From Humitalea rosea (GTDB lineage Bacteria > Pseudomonadota > Alphaproteobacteria > Acetobacterales > Acetobacteraceae): 64,000 nucleotides of DNA. Under the pieces are notes generated by a model. That model ran no database searches and was not told the DNA's origin. It worked only from the letters and a program-made list of their open reading frames with translations. The position numbers and the translations under genes were made by a program. The stretch covers positions 1-64,000 of the forward strand of contig NZ_QKYU01000013.1 of assembly GCF_003253705.1 (NCBI RefSeq), written 5' to 3'. Shown here one piece after another: positions 18,822-26,980 of this stretch. The first letter of the stretch is position 1. Every line of letters begins with the position of its first letter.

Positions 18822-18922
18822 GGGGGGGTGGAGGCTGGTGGAGGCTCCACCGGTTCCCCGACATTCGCGTGCGCGCGTGTGGCCGATCATGGGGAATAGC
18901 CTCCACCAGCCTCCACCCCCCC
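18822..18922. repeat. Perfect 25-bp inverted repeat at the primase 3' end
   Basis: The arms 18822-18846 and 18898-18922 are perfectly complementary and each contains two GTGGAGGCT-type units; the loop is 51 nt. The right arm encodes the primase Gly-rich C-terminus and the left arm lies just beyond its stop. It abuts the iteron repeat, giving a structured region of about 230 bp. Confidence 0.85.
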
Positions 18923-21103
18923 ACCCCCCCTGTCATCGCGATCAGGTTTGAGCGCGATCCCTCGCACCCATTGGGTTCCGCCGTTGGTGGCGTATCGCAG
19001 GCCCGGAACGCGTTCGAGCATCCCGCGCATCTTGTTGCGGTTCGGCTGCTGCTCCCCGTTTCGCTGGCACCAGGCGATGAAGCTATTGAGCAGTGCACCA
19101 GGCTTCGTGCTGGGCGTCGGATCGATGTCGCAGCACTCGGCGAGCCACTGCCCGAAGGCGTCCTGCGCGTCGAAGTATTCTGCCGTCGCCGCTGCCACCA
19201 CAGCCGGCTTGGTCAGCCCATCCCGCTGCCAGGCGAGACACCCCTCGATCATCCACCGCAGGATGGCAGGCCATTCGGCCTTCAGCTTCTCCTCAAGCTG
19301 ACGATCGGGGGATGCCGGCTTGTGAACGAACGGCACGATGTTGAACCGCCGGCGCGCTGCATCGTCCACATTCTTCAGGACAGGCTTGTGATTGCCGACG
19401 ATGGTCAGCTTGAACTGCGGCCTGAAGGTGAAATTGTCCTGTCTCATGAAGCGGGCGGTGACGGGATCGCCGCCGGTCATCTGCTTGATCCGGGTTTCTG
19501 CCCAGGCCCGCCCTTCCTCGGTCTCCGATGCTGTGACCAGCCGGGCGCCGCGCAGCATCGCCATGTCGGTCGTGTGCTTATCGTTCTGCGATGCCGTGAA
19601 GGCATCCATCGTTGCCGTTGTAGCGTAGTCGCCCATGATGCCTGACACGGTGTTGAGGAAGACGGATTTGCCGTTGCCTCCCGGCCCGTAGCCGAACAAC
19701 AGGGCGTGCTCGCGGATGTCGCCGGTCAGGGCGTAGCCACACCAGCGGCGCAGGAACTCGATTAGGCCGGCGTCCTTGCTGGTGGCATCATCCAGGAACA
19801 TCAGCCACGTCGCCGGGGGCGGCCCCCAAGCCGGCGCCACGGCCGTGGTCTTCGTGATGAACTCAGCTGGCGACGCGGGACGGAGGATGCCGGTCCTCAG
19901 ATCCACCGTGCCGCCGGGGGTGCCGAGGAGGAACGTGTCGCGGTCCAGGGCCTCGGCCTTGATCGCCATGGCGCCCCGCTTGGCGTAGGTTTCGACGGCA
20001 CCCGCGAAGCTCGCCTTGCCGGTGATTGCTCGCCCCTTGAAGTCGGCCGTGCGGTTCATCTGGCGCACCAGGTCCCGTGCCCAGGTGAAGGCCACACCCC
20101 GCATGGCGGTTGCCCAATGGGTGCCGGACCATTGCAGCCATTGCCCGGTGTCTTCGCAGAACCGGAACAGATCGCGATGCCGCTCCTCGAAGACGCGAGC
20201 GACGCCATCCTCCGTGAGCTCGATGTCATCAGGCGCGCCCGCGTCCGGCCTGGTCCCGGCCCGGTCCCAAATGCGGCGAAGCTCACGCTCCCCGTCGGCG
20301 GTGCCCTTCTCGACCAGCCAGTCCGCGGTGCGCGGGTCGGCATCGAGTGCCTGCTTCAGATCCTCATAGGTGCCGCCGTCGCGCTTCACCTGGCGGCCCA
20401 TGGACATTGCCAGCGCCGATCGGCTTTGGTCCGCCGACTGCGCCCGTGCGCCCTTGGTGCTGGCGCCCTTGGCGGCCACCGCCGGCCCGGCATCCTTGAT
20501 CAGCCACAACAGGTCTGCCATGGGCACCTGCCGCAGCGTGGCGGGGGCATCCGGCAAGCGATCATCCGTGACGGCGAAATACCGGGCCGCAACATAGAAC
20601 TCGATGCCCGGCGGATGGTCGCCAGCGCCGGCCCGCTTCCACTGCTTGCCCGTCTCCGTCTGCATCGCGCGGCGCAGCGCCGGCAGGTCGTCCGGGTCAT
20701 AGAGGAAGAACAGCTTGGCCCCGGTGCCGGACGGCGACACCTCGGCATAGGTCTTGAACCGCGCCATGACGGCCAGCGCCCAGGGTGCCCAGTCGCCAGT
20801 TTCAGCCCGGCAGGTATCCAGGTCGATACCGCCGATTGCGAGGTCGTCATGGGCGCCCAACTCGATCCCGATGCCGCCGATCCCAAAGGGCTTGGGCAGG
20901 CAGTTCGCGCGCGACAGCGCCGCCGTCCGCGTGCCCCAGGTGTCCGGGTCATCCGCCTTCGCCTTCCGGCCGTCCGGCGCGTAGGGAACCTTCGTCGGCT
21001 TCGACTTGGCACCCCGGCCCTCGACCTGCCACGCGACCCAGCGCGGTGCGTTCGCGAGGCTCGCCAGCGTCACGCCAGACGTGCTATCCGGTAGGACAGT
21101 CAT
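18887..21103 (-). CDS. P4-type primase-helicase
   Basis: The 738-residue replication protein has an N-terminal primase-like region (about residues 1-200) containing GGIGIELGAHDDLAIGGIDL, a D5-type N-terminal domain around 300-440, and an SF3 helicase with Walker A GYGPGGNGKS (471-480). Walker B/C-like segments MLRGARLVTASETEEG and TIVGNHKPV follow. This matches phage/plasmid primases of the P4 alpha family, which recognise an origin, unwind and prime it. The start at 21103 follows the family N-terminus (PRWVAWQVEGRG); the longer frame upstream crosses attR. It should support autonomous replication after excision. Confidence 0.93.
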   Translation of the reverse strand: MTVLPDSTSGVTLASLANAPRWVAWQVEGRGAKSKPTKVPYAPDGRKAKADDPDTWGTRTAALSRANCLPKPFGIGGIGIELGAHDDLAIGGIDLDTCRAETGDWAPWALAVMARFKTYAEVSPSGTGAKLFFLYDPDDLPALRRAMQTETGKQWKRAGAGDHPPGIEFYVAARYFAVTDDRLPDAPATLRQVPMADLLWLIKDAGPAVAAKGASTKGARAQSADQSRSALAMSMGRQVKRDGGTYEDLKQALDADPRTADWLVEKGTADGERELRRIWDRAGTRPDAGAPDDIELTEDGVARVFEERHRDLFRFCEDTGQWLQWSGTHWATAMRGVAFTWARDLVRQMNRTADFKGRAITGKASFAGAVETYAKRGAMAIKAEALDRDTFLLGTPGGTVDLRTGILRPASPAEFITKTTAVAPAWGPPPATWLMFLDDATSKDAGLIEFLRRWCGYALTGDIREHALLFGYGPGGNGKSVFLNTVSGIMGDYATTATMDAFTASQNDKHTTDMAMLRGARLVTASETEEGRAWAETRIKQMTGGDPVTARFMRQDNFTFRPQFKLTIVGNHKPVLKNVDDAARRRFNIVPFVHKPASPDRQLEEKLKAEWPAILRWMIEGCLAWQRDGLTKPAVVAAATAEYFDAQDAFGQWLAECCDIDPTPSTKPGALLNSFIAWCQRNGEQQPNRNKMRGMLERVPGLRYATNGGTQWVRGIALKPDRDDRGGGGVEAGGGYSP

Positions 21104-21183
21104 GATGGAAACTGGCGGAATACCTTGGCCTTGCTGGCTGTCCCACCGGGGCGCAACCTTTTGATTCAGGGGCGCTTCCGCGC

Positions 21184-21201
21184 TCCACTCCTGGGCACCA
21201 T
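21184..21201. repeat. attR core
   Basis: Exact 18-bp copy of the tRNA-Phe 3' end (TCCACTCCTGGGCACCAT), marking the right boundary of the integrated element. Chromosomal sequence resumes with TTCCGCC. Confidence 0.93.
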
Positions 21202-21339
21202 TTCCGCCATAAACTCCAGGCATGTCTCACGCGTTGACGCACGGACTTTCCGGTTGGATGGCCCGTTCGCGCGCCCCATCTCCGTTGCCGGACGCCCGAC
21301 GTCCGCCTTGATATGACTTCCCTCTGATATGGATGGGTC

Positions 21340-22251
21340 ATGCCGCATCGAACGCATCCCAGGCCCGACCGCCCCCTTGCCCGCCGCCGCTCCCGCTTCC
21401 CGGACGAGTTTCGCGGCGCGCTGCGCATGCTTGAGGGCGCGCTGGCCCGCCGGGCGCTCGCCGAGCCGCCCGTCGTCGAGCACCGCGCGATCCATCACCC
21501 GCCCGCGCCGGAGGCGCTGATCGTCGCCTCCTACAACATCCACAAATGCGTCGGCGTGGACAAACGCTTCGACCCCCACCGCATCGCCACGGTCATCGGC
21601 GAACTCGGCGCCGATGTGGTGGCCTTGCAGGAGGCGGATCGTCGCTTCGGCGTCCGCACCGGGCTGCTGGACATGGCGGCGATCGAACGCCGCACCGGCC
21701 TCACCCTCGTCCCCGTCTCCGACACGCCCGGCGGCCATGGCTGGCGCGGCAATGCGCTGCTGGTCCGCCACGGCAGCGCCGTCCGCATCCGCTGCCTGAC
21801 CCTGCCCGGCGCCGAGCCACGCGGGGCGCTGGTTGTGGATCTGCAGATGCGGGCCGGCCCGCTGCGGGTGGTGGCCACGCATCTGGGCCTGCTGCGCCGC
21901 CACCGCGCGCTGCAGGCGGCCGCGATCCTGGCGGCCATCACCGAGGCCGAGCCGATGCCGACCTTGCTGCTCGGCGACCTCAACGAGTGGCGGCCGAGCA
22001 TCCCCTCCTCATTGACCGCGCTGGAGCCGCTGTTCGGCCCCTTCGCGCATCCGCAGCCGAGCTTCCCCTCGCGCCTGCCCTTCCTGGCGCTGGACCGCAT
22101 CCTCGGCCACCCGCGCGGCCTGGTCACGGCGCCCACGGTGCATGACACGCCGCTGGCGCGGCTGGCCTCTGACCATCTGCCGCTCAGGACGCGAATCGAC
22201 CTCTCCGCCGCGCAGGAGCGCGTCGCCGCCGGCTGGGTCGTCGCGGCATGA
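21340..22251 (+). CDS. Endonuclease/exonuclease/phosphatase (EEP) family protein
   Basis: This 303-residue metal-dependent phosphoesterase has the EEP motifs in order: VASYNIHKCVG (Asn), VVALQEAD (metal Glu), THLGLLRRHR (His), LLGDLNEW (Asp/Asn) and the terminal ASDHLPL (catalytic His). No signal peptide is obvious. The next gene begins at an ATGA overlap and encodes a phospholipase-D enzyme, so the pair may act together on lipids. Members of this subfamily near cardiolipin synthases are usually annotated only generically; nuclease activity is not excluded. Confidence 0.9.
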   Translation: MPHRTHPRPDRPLARRRSRFPDEFRGALRMLEGALARRALAEPPVVEHRAIHHPPAPEALIVASYNIHKCVGVDKRFDPHRIATVIGELGADVVALQEADRRFGVRTGLLDMAAIERRTGLTLVPVSDTPGGHGWRGNALLVRHGSAVRIRCLTLPGAEPRGALVVDLQMRAGPLRVVATHLGLLRRHRALQAAAILAAITEAEPMPTLLLGDLNEWRPSIPSSLTALEPLFGPFAHPQPSFPSRLPFLALDRILGHPRGLVTAPTVHDTPLARLASDHLPLRTRIDLSAAQERVAAGWVVAA

Positions 22252-23666
22252 CGGCGCGCGGCCCCGGTGCGATGGCGGGGGCGATGCTGGAGCCGCCCGC
22301 GCAGGCGCCCGCTGCCGCGACCACTGCGCTGATCTCCGATGGGCTGGAGGCGTTTGCCTTGCGCGCCGCCGTGGCCCGCAAGGCCCGGACCAGCCTCGAC
22401 CTGCAATACTACATCTGGAACGGCGACCTGACCGGCCGGCTGCTGGCGCGCGAGGCCCTGCTCGCCGCCGATCGCGGCGTGAAGGTGCGGCTGCTGCTGG
22501 ACGACATGTATGCGATGGGGCGTGAACGCGGCCTTTCCGCCATGGATGCCCATCCCAACCTCGAACTGCGCCTGTTCAACGCCACCAACTGGCGCCGCTG
22601 GGGCCGCACCGGCTTCCTGCTGGAGATGCTGTTCGGTGGCTGGCACCTCAATCGCCGCATGCACAACAAGGCCTGGATCGCGGATGGCAAGGTCGTCATC
22701 TGCGGCGGGCGGAATATCGGCGACCGCTACTTCGACGCCTCGGGCGATTTCAACTTCCGCGACCTGGACCTGATCATCGATGGCGAGGTCGCCGCCGAGG
22801 CGGCCCGCATGTTCGAGGCCTATTGGAACTGCCCGCTTGCCCGCCCGATCTCCCGCCTGGCCCGGATCGGGCAGCGCCGGCGTGGCCTGCCCCGCCTGCG
22901 CGCCCGCATGGACGCCGCGAACAAGGCCCCGGAGGCGCAGCCCTTTCTCGACCGCCTGAACGCGCCGCCGACCGATGAAGCGGCGCGGCTGCCGATCGCG
23001 GCCGGTGCGGCGCATGTGCTGGCCGATGGCCCCGAGAAGGTCCGGGGCCATGCCGAGAGCGCCGTTGCCCCCGCGCTGATTTCCCTGCTGGCCGAGGCGC
23101 GGCGGGGCGTGCTGATCATCTCCCCCTATTTCGTGCCGGGTGAGGACGGCGCCGCGCGCCTCACCGATCTGGCCCGCGCCGGTGTGCGCGTCGCGGTCAT
23201 CACCAATTCCCTCGCGGCCACGGATGTCGTCGCCGTGCATGGGGGCTACGCGCGCTACCGCGAACGCCTGCTGGAGGCGGGGGTCGAGCTCTACGAGCTG
23301 AAGGCGAGCGGCGAGAAGAGCGCCGGCGTGTTCGGCTCCCGCGGCGCCAGCCTGCATACCAAGGCGATGGTGGTGGATGGCGAGGCGGTTTTTGTCGGCT
23401 CCTTCAACCTCGACCCGCGGTCCACCACGCTGAATACCGAGATGGGCGTGCTGGCGCGGCAGCCTGCGCTGGCGGCGCTGGTGCGGGAGGAGTTCGACCG
23501 CCTCGCGGAGGGTGCGCGAAGCTGGCGGCTGCGCCTCGTCGATGGCGCGCTCGTCTGGGATGACGGCGCCCTGCTGCCGGGCACGCCGCCCGAGCCCGGC
23601 GCCACGCTGCGGCGCCGGGTGATGGCGCAGATCCTGCGCCGGCTGCCGATCGAATCGCAGCTGTGA
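22248..23666 (+). CDS. Phospholipase D / cardiolipin synthase-like protein
   Basis: The 472-residue protein has two complete HKD catalytic motifs: HNKAWIADG with GGRNIGD (about residues 137-157) and HTKAMVVDG with GSFNLDPRS (about residues 371-393). A two-HKD protein of this length without N-terminal membrane helices matches cytosolic or peripheral cardiolipin-synthase-like (ClsB/C-type) enzymes, which join phosphatidyl groups. It is coupled to the EEP gene upstream (ATGA) and to the DUF6311 gene downstream (GTGA overlap), so the three form one transcriptional unit. Confidence 0.9.
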   Translation: MTARGPGAMAGAMLEPPAQAPAAATTALISDGLEAFALRAAVARKARTSLDLQYYIWNGDLTGRLLAREALLAADRGVKVRLLLDDMYAMGRERGLSAMDAHPNLELRLFNATNWRRWGRTGFLLEMLFGGWHLNRRMHNKAWIADGKVVICGGRNIGDRYFDASGDFNFRDLDLIIDGEVAAEAARMFEAYWNCPLARPISRLARIGQRRRGLPRLRARMDAANKAPEAQPFLDRLNAPPTDEAARLPIAAGAAHVLADGPEKVRGHAESAVAPALISLLAEARRGVLIISPYFVPGEDGAARLTDLARAGVRVAVITNSLAATDVVAVHGGYARYRERLLEAGVELYELKASGEKSAGVFGSRGASLHTKAMVVDGEAVFVGSFNLDPRSTTLNTEMGVLARQPALAALVREEFDRLAEGARSWRLRLVDGALVWDDGALLPGTPPEPGATLRRRVMAQILRRLPIESQL

Positions 23667-25363
23667 CCACGCATCTCGCCCTCCTGCGCCCCTCCCTCCC
23701 GCGTCTCGCGGCGGGGGGCAGCCTGCTGCTCGCGGTGCTGCTGGGCGCGGCGGTGGTGCTGGGGACCTTCGGGGCCGGCGTGGTCGATCCGCGCGCGACG
23801 GGCTGGATGCTGGCCGGGCCGATGGGGCCCGACCCCGTGCAGTATTGGCTGGGCTGGACCTATTTCGTCAGCGCCCCCTGGTCCTGGCCCCTGGGGCTGA
23901 ACCCGGACTACGGGATGGAAATCGGCAGTTCCATCTTCTACGCCGATGCCATTCCTTTGTTGGCGTTGAGCTTCAAGGCGCTGCGCGGGGTCATCGATGT
24001 CCCGCAGTATTGGGGGCTCTGGCTGCTCGGCTGTGGCGTGTTGCAGGCGGTTTTCGCCTGGCGGCTGCTGGGGCTCGCGACCAGCGACCCGCTGGCGCGC
24101 GCCGCCGGGGCGGGGCTGTTCGCCCTGCAGCCGATGCTGCTGAACCGCATGGGCGGGCATCTGGCGCTGAGCGGGCAATGGACGCTGCTGGCAGCGCTCT
24201 GGCTGTGCCTGTCCGAAGGGCGCGGCGCGCGGCGGGCCGGGGCCTGGGTGCTGCTCGGCGTCGTGACCAGCCTGATCCATGCCTATCTGCTGGCGATGGT
24301 GCTGGGGCTTTGGGTCGCGGATCTGGTCGCGCGGGCGCGGCCGGGCTGGTCCCGCATCCTGTCCGCCGAGCTTGTGGCGGTGCCGCTGATCGCCGGCTGT
24401 GGGCTTTGGCTGGCCGGCTTCTTCGCGCTGCATAGCGGGATGGATGCGCCGGGCTATGGCAGCCTCGGGCTCGACCTGCTCGCACCCTTCGATGCGACCG
24501 AATGGGGCTCGCTGCTGCCCGGGCTGCCGGGCGCGCGCCATGGAGAATCGGGCGGCAGCTATTTGGGGCTCGGCGGGCTGCTGCTGCTGGCGGCGGCAGG
24601 GCTCGCCTGGACGCGGCGGGCCGGGCCGATCCTCGGCACCTTCGTGCGGGTGCGCTGGCCATTGCTGGTGATGCTGCTGGCGATGCTCGGCTTCGCGATG
24701 ACGCATCGGCCGAGCCTTGGCGGGCTCCAGATCACGCTGTTCGATCCTCCGGGCTGGGCGCTTGGCCTGGCCGGCGCCTTGCGCGCCTCGGAACGGTTCT
24801 TCTGGCCGCTGGGCTATGCCGCGCTGTTGGGTGCTGTGGCGCTGGTGGTGCGGGTCTGGGGCGGGCGGCGGGCCGGGCTGCTGCTGGTCGTGCTGCTGGC
24901 GGTGCAGGCGGTTGACCTGCGCCCCGCGTTGCAGCGCGTGCATGGGCTGGTCGCCGGCGCCCCGCGAGAGGTGCCGGATCGCCTCTCGGGCCCGTTCTGG
25001 GCCAGGGCGGGGGAGGTCTATGACCGGGTGCGGGCGGTGCCGGCGGGGAACCAGGGGACGGATTGGGCCTCGATCGCGAGCTTCGCCATCCGCCACGACC
25101 TGCCGACCGATGCGGTCTATCTCGCCCGGATCGATTCCGGGGGGGTGGCAAGTTTGCGCGCCCGCGTCGCTACGGCGCTGCGCAGCGGCCGCTTCGAATC
25201 CGGCACACTGTATATTCTGCGGGATGCGGCCTCGGTCGCGCTGGCCGCCAATGCGCTGGACCCCGAGCGCGACCTGCTGACCGAGATCGACGGGCTGCAT
25301 GTGCTGGCTCCCGATTGGCTCCGCATCCTATCGCGGACCGGGTCCGCCCTCGCGATTCCGTGA
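23663..25363 (+). CDS. DUF6311 multi-pass membrane protein
   Basis: A 566-residue integral membrane protein with about ten predicted helices and a C-terminal soluble region of about 130 residues. The conserved segment GPDPVQYWLGWTYFVSAPWS followed by PLGLNPDYGMEIGSSIFYAD matches DUF6311, a family with the layout of GT-C glycosyltransferases. The start is GTG 23663, overlapping the preceding stop. The downstream GT39 gene supports a sugar- or lipid-transfer role, but the donor and acceptor are unknown. Confidence 0.82.
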   Translation: MTTHLALLRPSLPRLAAGGSLLLAVLLGAAVVLGTFGAGVVDPRATGWMLAGPMGPDPVQYWLGWTYFVSAPWSWPLGLNPDYGMEIGSSIFYADAIPLLALSFKALRGVIDVPQYWGLWLLGCGVLQAVFAWRLLGLATSDPLARAAGAGLFALQPMLLNRMGGHLALSGQWTLLAALWLCLSEGRGARRAGAWVLLGVVTSLIHAYLLAMVLGLWVADLVARARPGWSRILSAELVAVPLIAGCGLWLAGFFALHSGMDAPGYGSLGLDLLAPFDATEWGSLLPGLPGARHGESGGSYLGLGGLLLLAAAGLAWTRRAGPILGTFVRVRWPLLVMLLAMLGFAMTHRPSLGGLQITLFDPPGWALGLAGALRASERFFWPLGYAALLGAVALVVRVWGGRRAGLLLVVLLAVQAVDLRPALQRVHGLVAGAPREVPDRLSGPFWARAGEVYDRVRAVPAGNQGTDWASIASFAIRHDLPTDAVYLARIDSGGVASLRARVATALRSGRFESGTLYILRDAASVALAANALDPERDLLTEIDGLHVLAPDWLRILSRTGSALAIP

Positions 25364-25426
25364 TATCGCTGCCTTCTCTCCGACCCGATGGACGGTCCAT
25401 GCCGCACGAGACGCGTCTTGCCTGAC

Positions 25427-26977
25427 ATGCTGCCCCGCCTGGACGTTCCGCCGCGCGCCCGCTGGCGCTTCCGCTGGGGGTGGCATGCGGTGCCGCTGCT
25501 GATGCTGGCGGCCTCGCTGCTGCTGCGCGCCTTTTCCTTCGTGCCGGCGGTGATCGACACCGACGAGGGGCTCTACATCGTCCAGGCACGGGAATGGCTG
25601 GATGGCGGCTGGCCGCTCGACAAGGTTTGGGACATGCACCCGATCGGCGCGCCGGCGATGGTGGCGCTGGGCCTTGCGATCTTCGGCCAGAGCATCGCCG
25701 CCGTCCGCCTGCTGGGCGCGATCTTCGTCGCGGCCACCGGCTGGGCGCTCTATGGCACCGCCCGGGCGGGCGGGCTGCCGCGGCCGCCGGCGCTGGCGGC
25801 GGGGCTGCTGTATATCGCGCTGACGACGCAATTCGGCGGGCTCGCGACCAATACCGAGATCCTCTTCGCGCCCTTCGTCGTCGCCGCCATGGCCTATGGG
25901 CTGCGGACGCTGGAACGCCGGGTGCCGCCGGTCTGGGGCGATCTGATCCCGATGGGGGTGCTGGTCGGCATCGCCTTGACCATCAAGCCGGTCGCGGCCC
26001 CGGAGGGCTGCCTCGCCTTCGCCTTGCTGACCTTCCCCGCGCTGTGGCGCCGGCTGCTGCCCTGGCGCCGGGCGTTGGCGATGGCGGCGGCCTATGCGCT
26101 GCTCTGCGCGCTGCCGACCCTGCTGCTGGCGCTGGCCTATGCGCTCCGCGGCCAGTTCGACGAATTCCTGGATGGCGCCTTCCTCGCCCCACTGCGCTAC
26201 GCCGGCGGGCGCCTGGCCCTCGGCGATGCGGCCTGGGAGATCGGCACCGCGGCCATGATCCTGATCTGGCCGCTGGCGTTGGCGCTGGTCTCGCTGCTGC
26301 TGCCGCGCGGGGTGGTGGAGCGCAGGCTGGCGGTCGTCGGCAGCATCTGGCTGGCCACCGCGAGCCTGGCGGTGGTGGGGCCCGGGATGTTCTACAACCA
26401 TTACTTCCTGGTTTGGCTGCCCTCGGTCTCGCTGATGGCCGCCCTCGGCGCCTGGCGCCTGGGGCGGCTGGTCAAGCCCGAGCAGACCGTGCTGGCGCTG
26501 GCGGTGATCGTCGGCGCCGTCGGCATCAACGCCTGGTCGGTGGATGCGGTCGGGCGGATGCGCAGCGGCATCGGGCTGCGCAACCCCGATCCGGTGCGGC
26601 AGGTGGCGGCGGCGGTGGCCGCGGTCATCCCGCCCGGCGCGCCCGTGCTGATGGCGAACTACCACGCCGTGGTGCAGTTCCTGGCGGGATCGGGCCTCGC
26701 GACCCGCTATGCCTTCCCGGCGCATTTCACCGGGCATTACGGCGATGTCGCCGGCATCGACATGGATGCCGAGGTCGCCCGCGTCCTCGCCGCGCGCCCG
26801 GCCGCCATCGTCATCGACCGCGGCTGGTGGCCGGCGATCCGCCCGGTGGCGCAAGCCATGCTGACCCGGACTCTCGCCGAGAGCTACGTGCTGGCGGCGA
26901 CCGTGCGGGAGGAACGCGGGCGGGTGGAGATCTGGCGTCTCCGCCCCGACCCCCCACCAGCCCCGCCGCCGGGCTGA
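25427..26977 (+). CDS. GT39/ArnT-like membrane glycosyltransferase
   Basis: The protein has about 516 residues and about eleven predicted helices. After the first helix it carries the acidic loop AVIDTDEGLYIVQAREWLDG ending WDMHPIGAPAMV, typical of GT-C enzymes of the PMT/ArnT clan that use polyprenyl-phosphate sugars. The C-terminal periplasmic part is soluble. The start could also be ATG 25388, adding 13 residues; neither has a good ribosome binding site. It follows the DUF6311 gene on the same strand and is convergent with the dihydroxyacetone kinase gene 3 bp away. Confidence 0.85.
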   Translation: MLPRLDVPPRARWRFRWGWHAVPLLMLAASLLLRAFSFVPAVIDTDEGLYIVQAREWLDGGWPLDKVWDMHPIGAPAMVALGLAIFGQSIAAVRLLGAIFVAATGWALYGTARAGGLPRPPALAAGLLYIALTTQFGGLATNTEILFAPFVVAAMAYGLRTLERRVPPVWGDLIPMGVLVGIALTIKPVAAPEGCLAFALLTFPALWRRLLPWRRALAMAAAYALLCALPTLLLALAYALRGQFDEFLDGAFLAPLRYAGGRLALGDAAWEIGTAAMILIWPLALALVSLLLPRGVVERRLAVVGSIWLATASLAVVGPGMFYNHYFLVWLPSVSLMAALGAWRLGRLVKPEQTVLALAVIVGAVGINAWSVDAVGRMRSGIGLRNPDPVRQVAAAVAAVIPPGAPVLMANYHAVVQFLAGSGLATRYAFPAHFTGHYGDVAGIDMDAEVARVLAARPAAIVIDRGWWPAIRPVAQAMLTRTLAESYVLAATVREERGRVEIWRLRPDPPPAPPPG

Positions 26978-26980
26978 GCC

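Larger units (their letters stand above)
12642..21201. mobile_element. Integrated satellite/prophage-like element in tRNA-Phe
   Basis: The element is 8.56 kb and is bounded by an exact 18-bp direct repeat of the tRNA-Phe 3' end. Leftward genes are primase-helicase, two small ORFs, MerR-like regulator, a small ORF, protease-capsid fusion, excisionase and integrase. Two long inverted repeats lie by the primase. No terminase, portal, tail or lysis gene is recognisable. A plus-strand block at about 17.0-18.0 kb contains fragments of a glycosyltransferase and of a second prohead protease, so the element is mosaic and partly decayed. Architecture resembles phage satellites that encode a capsid; a reduced prophage is the alternative. 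Confidence 0.85.
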
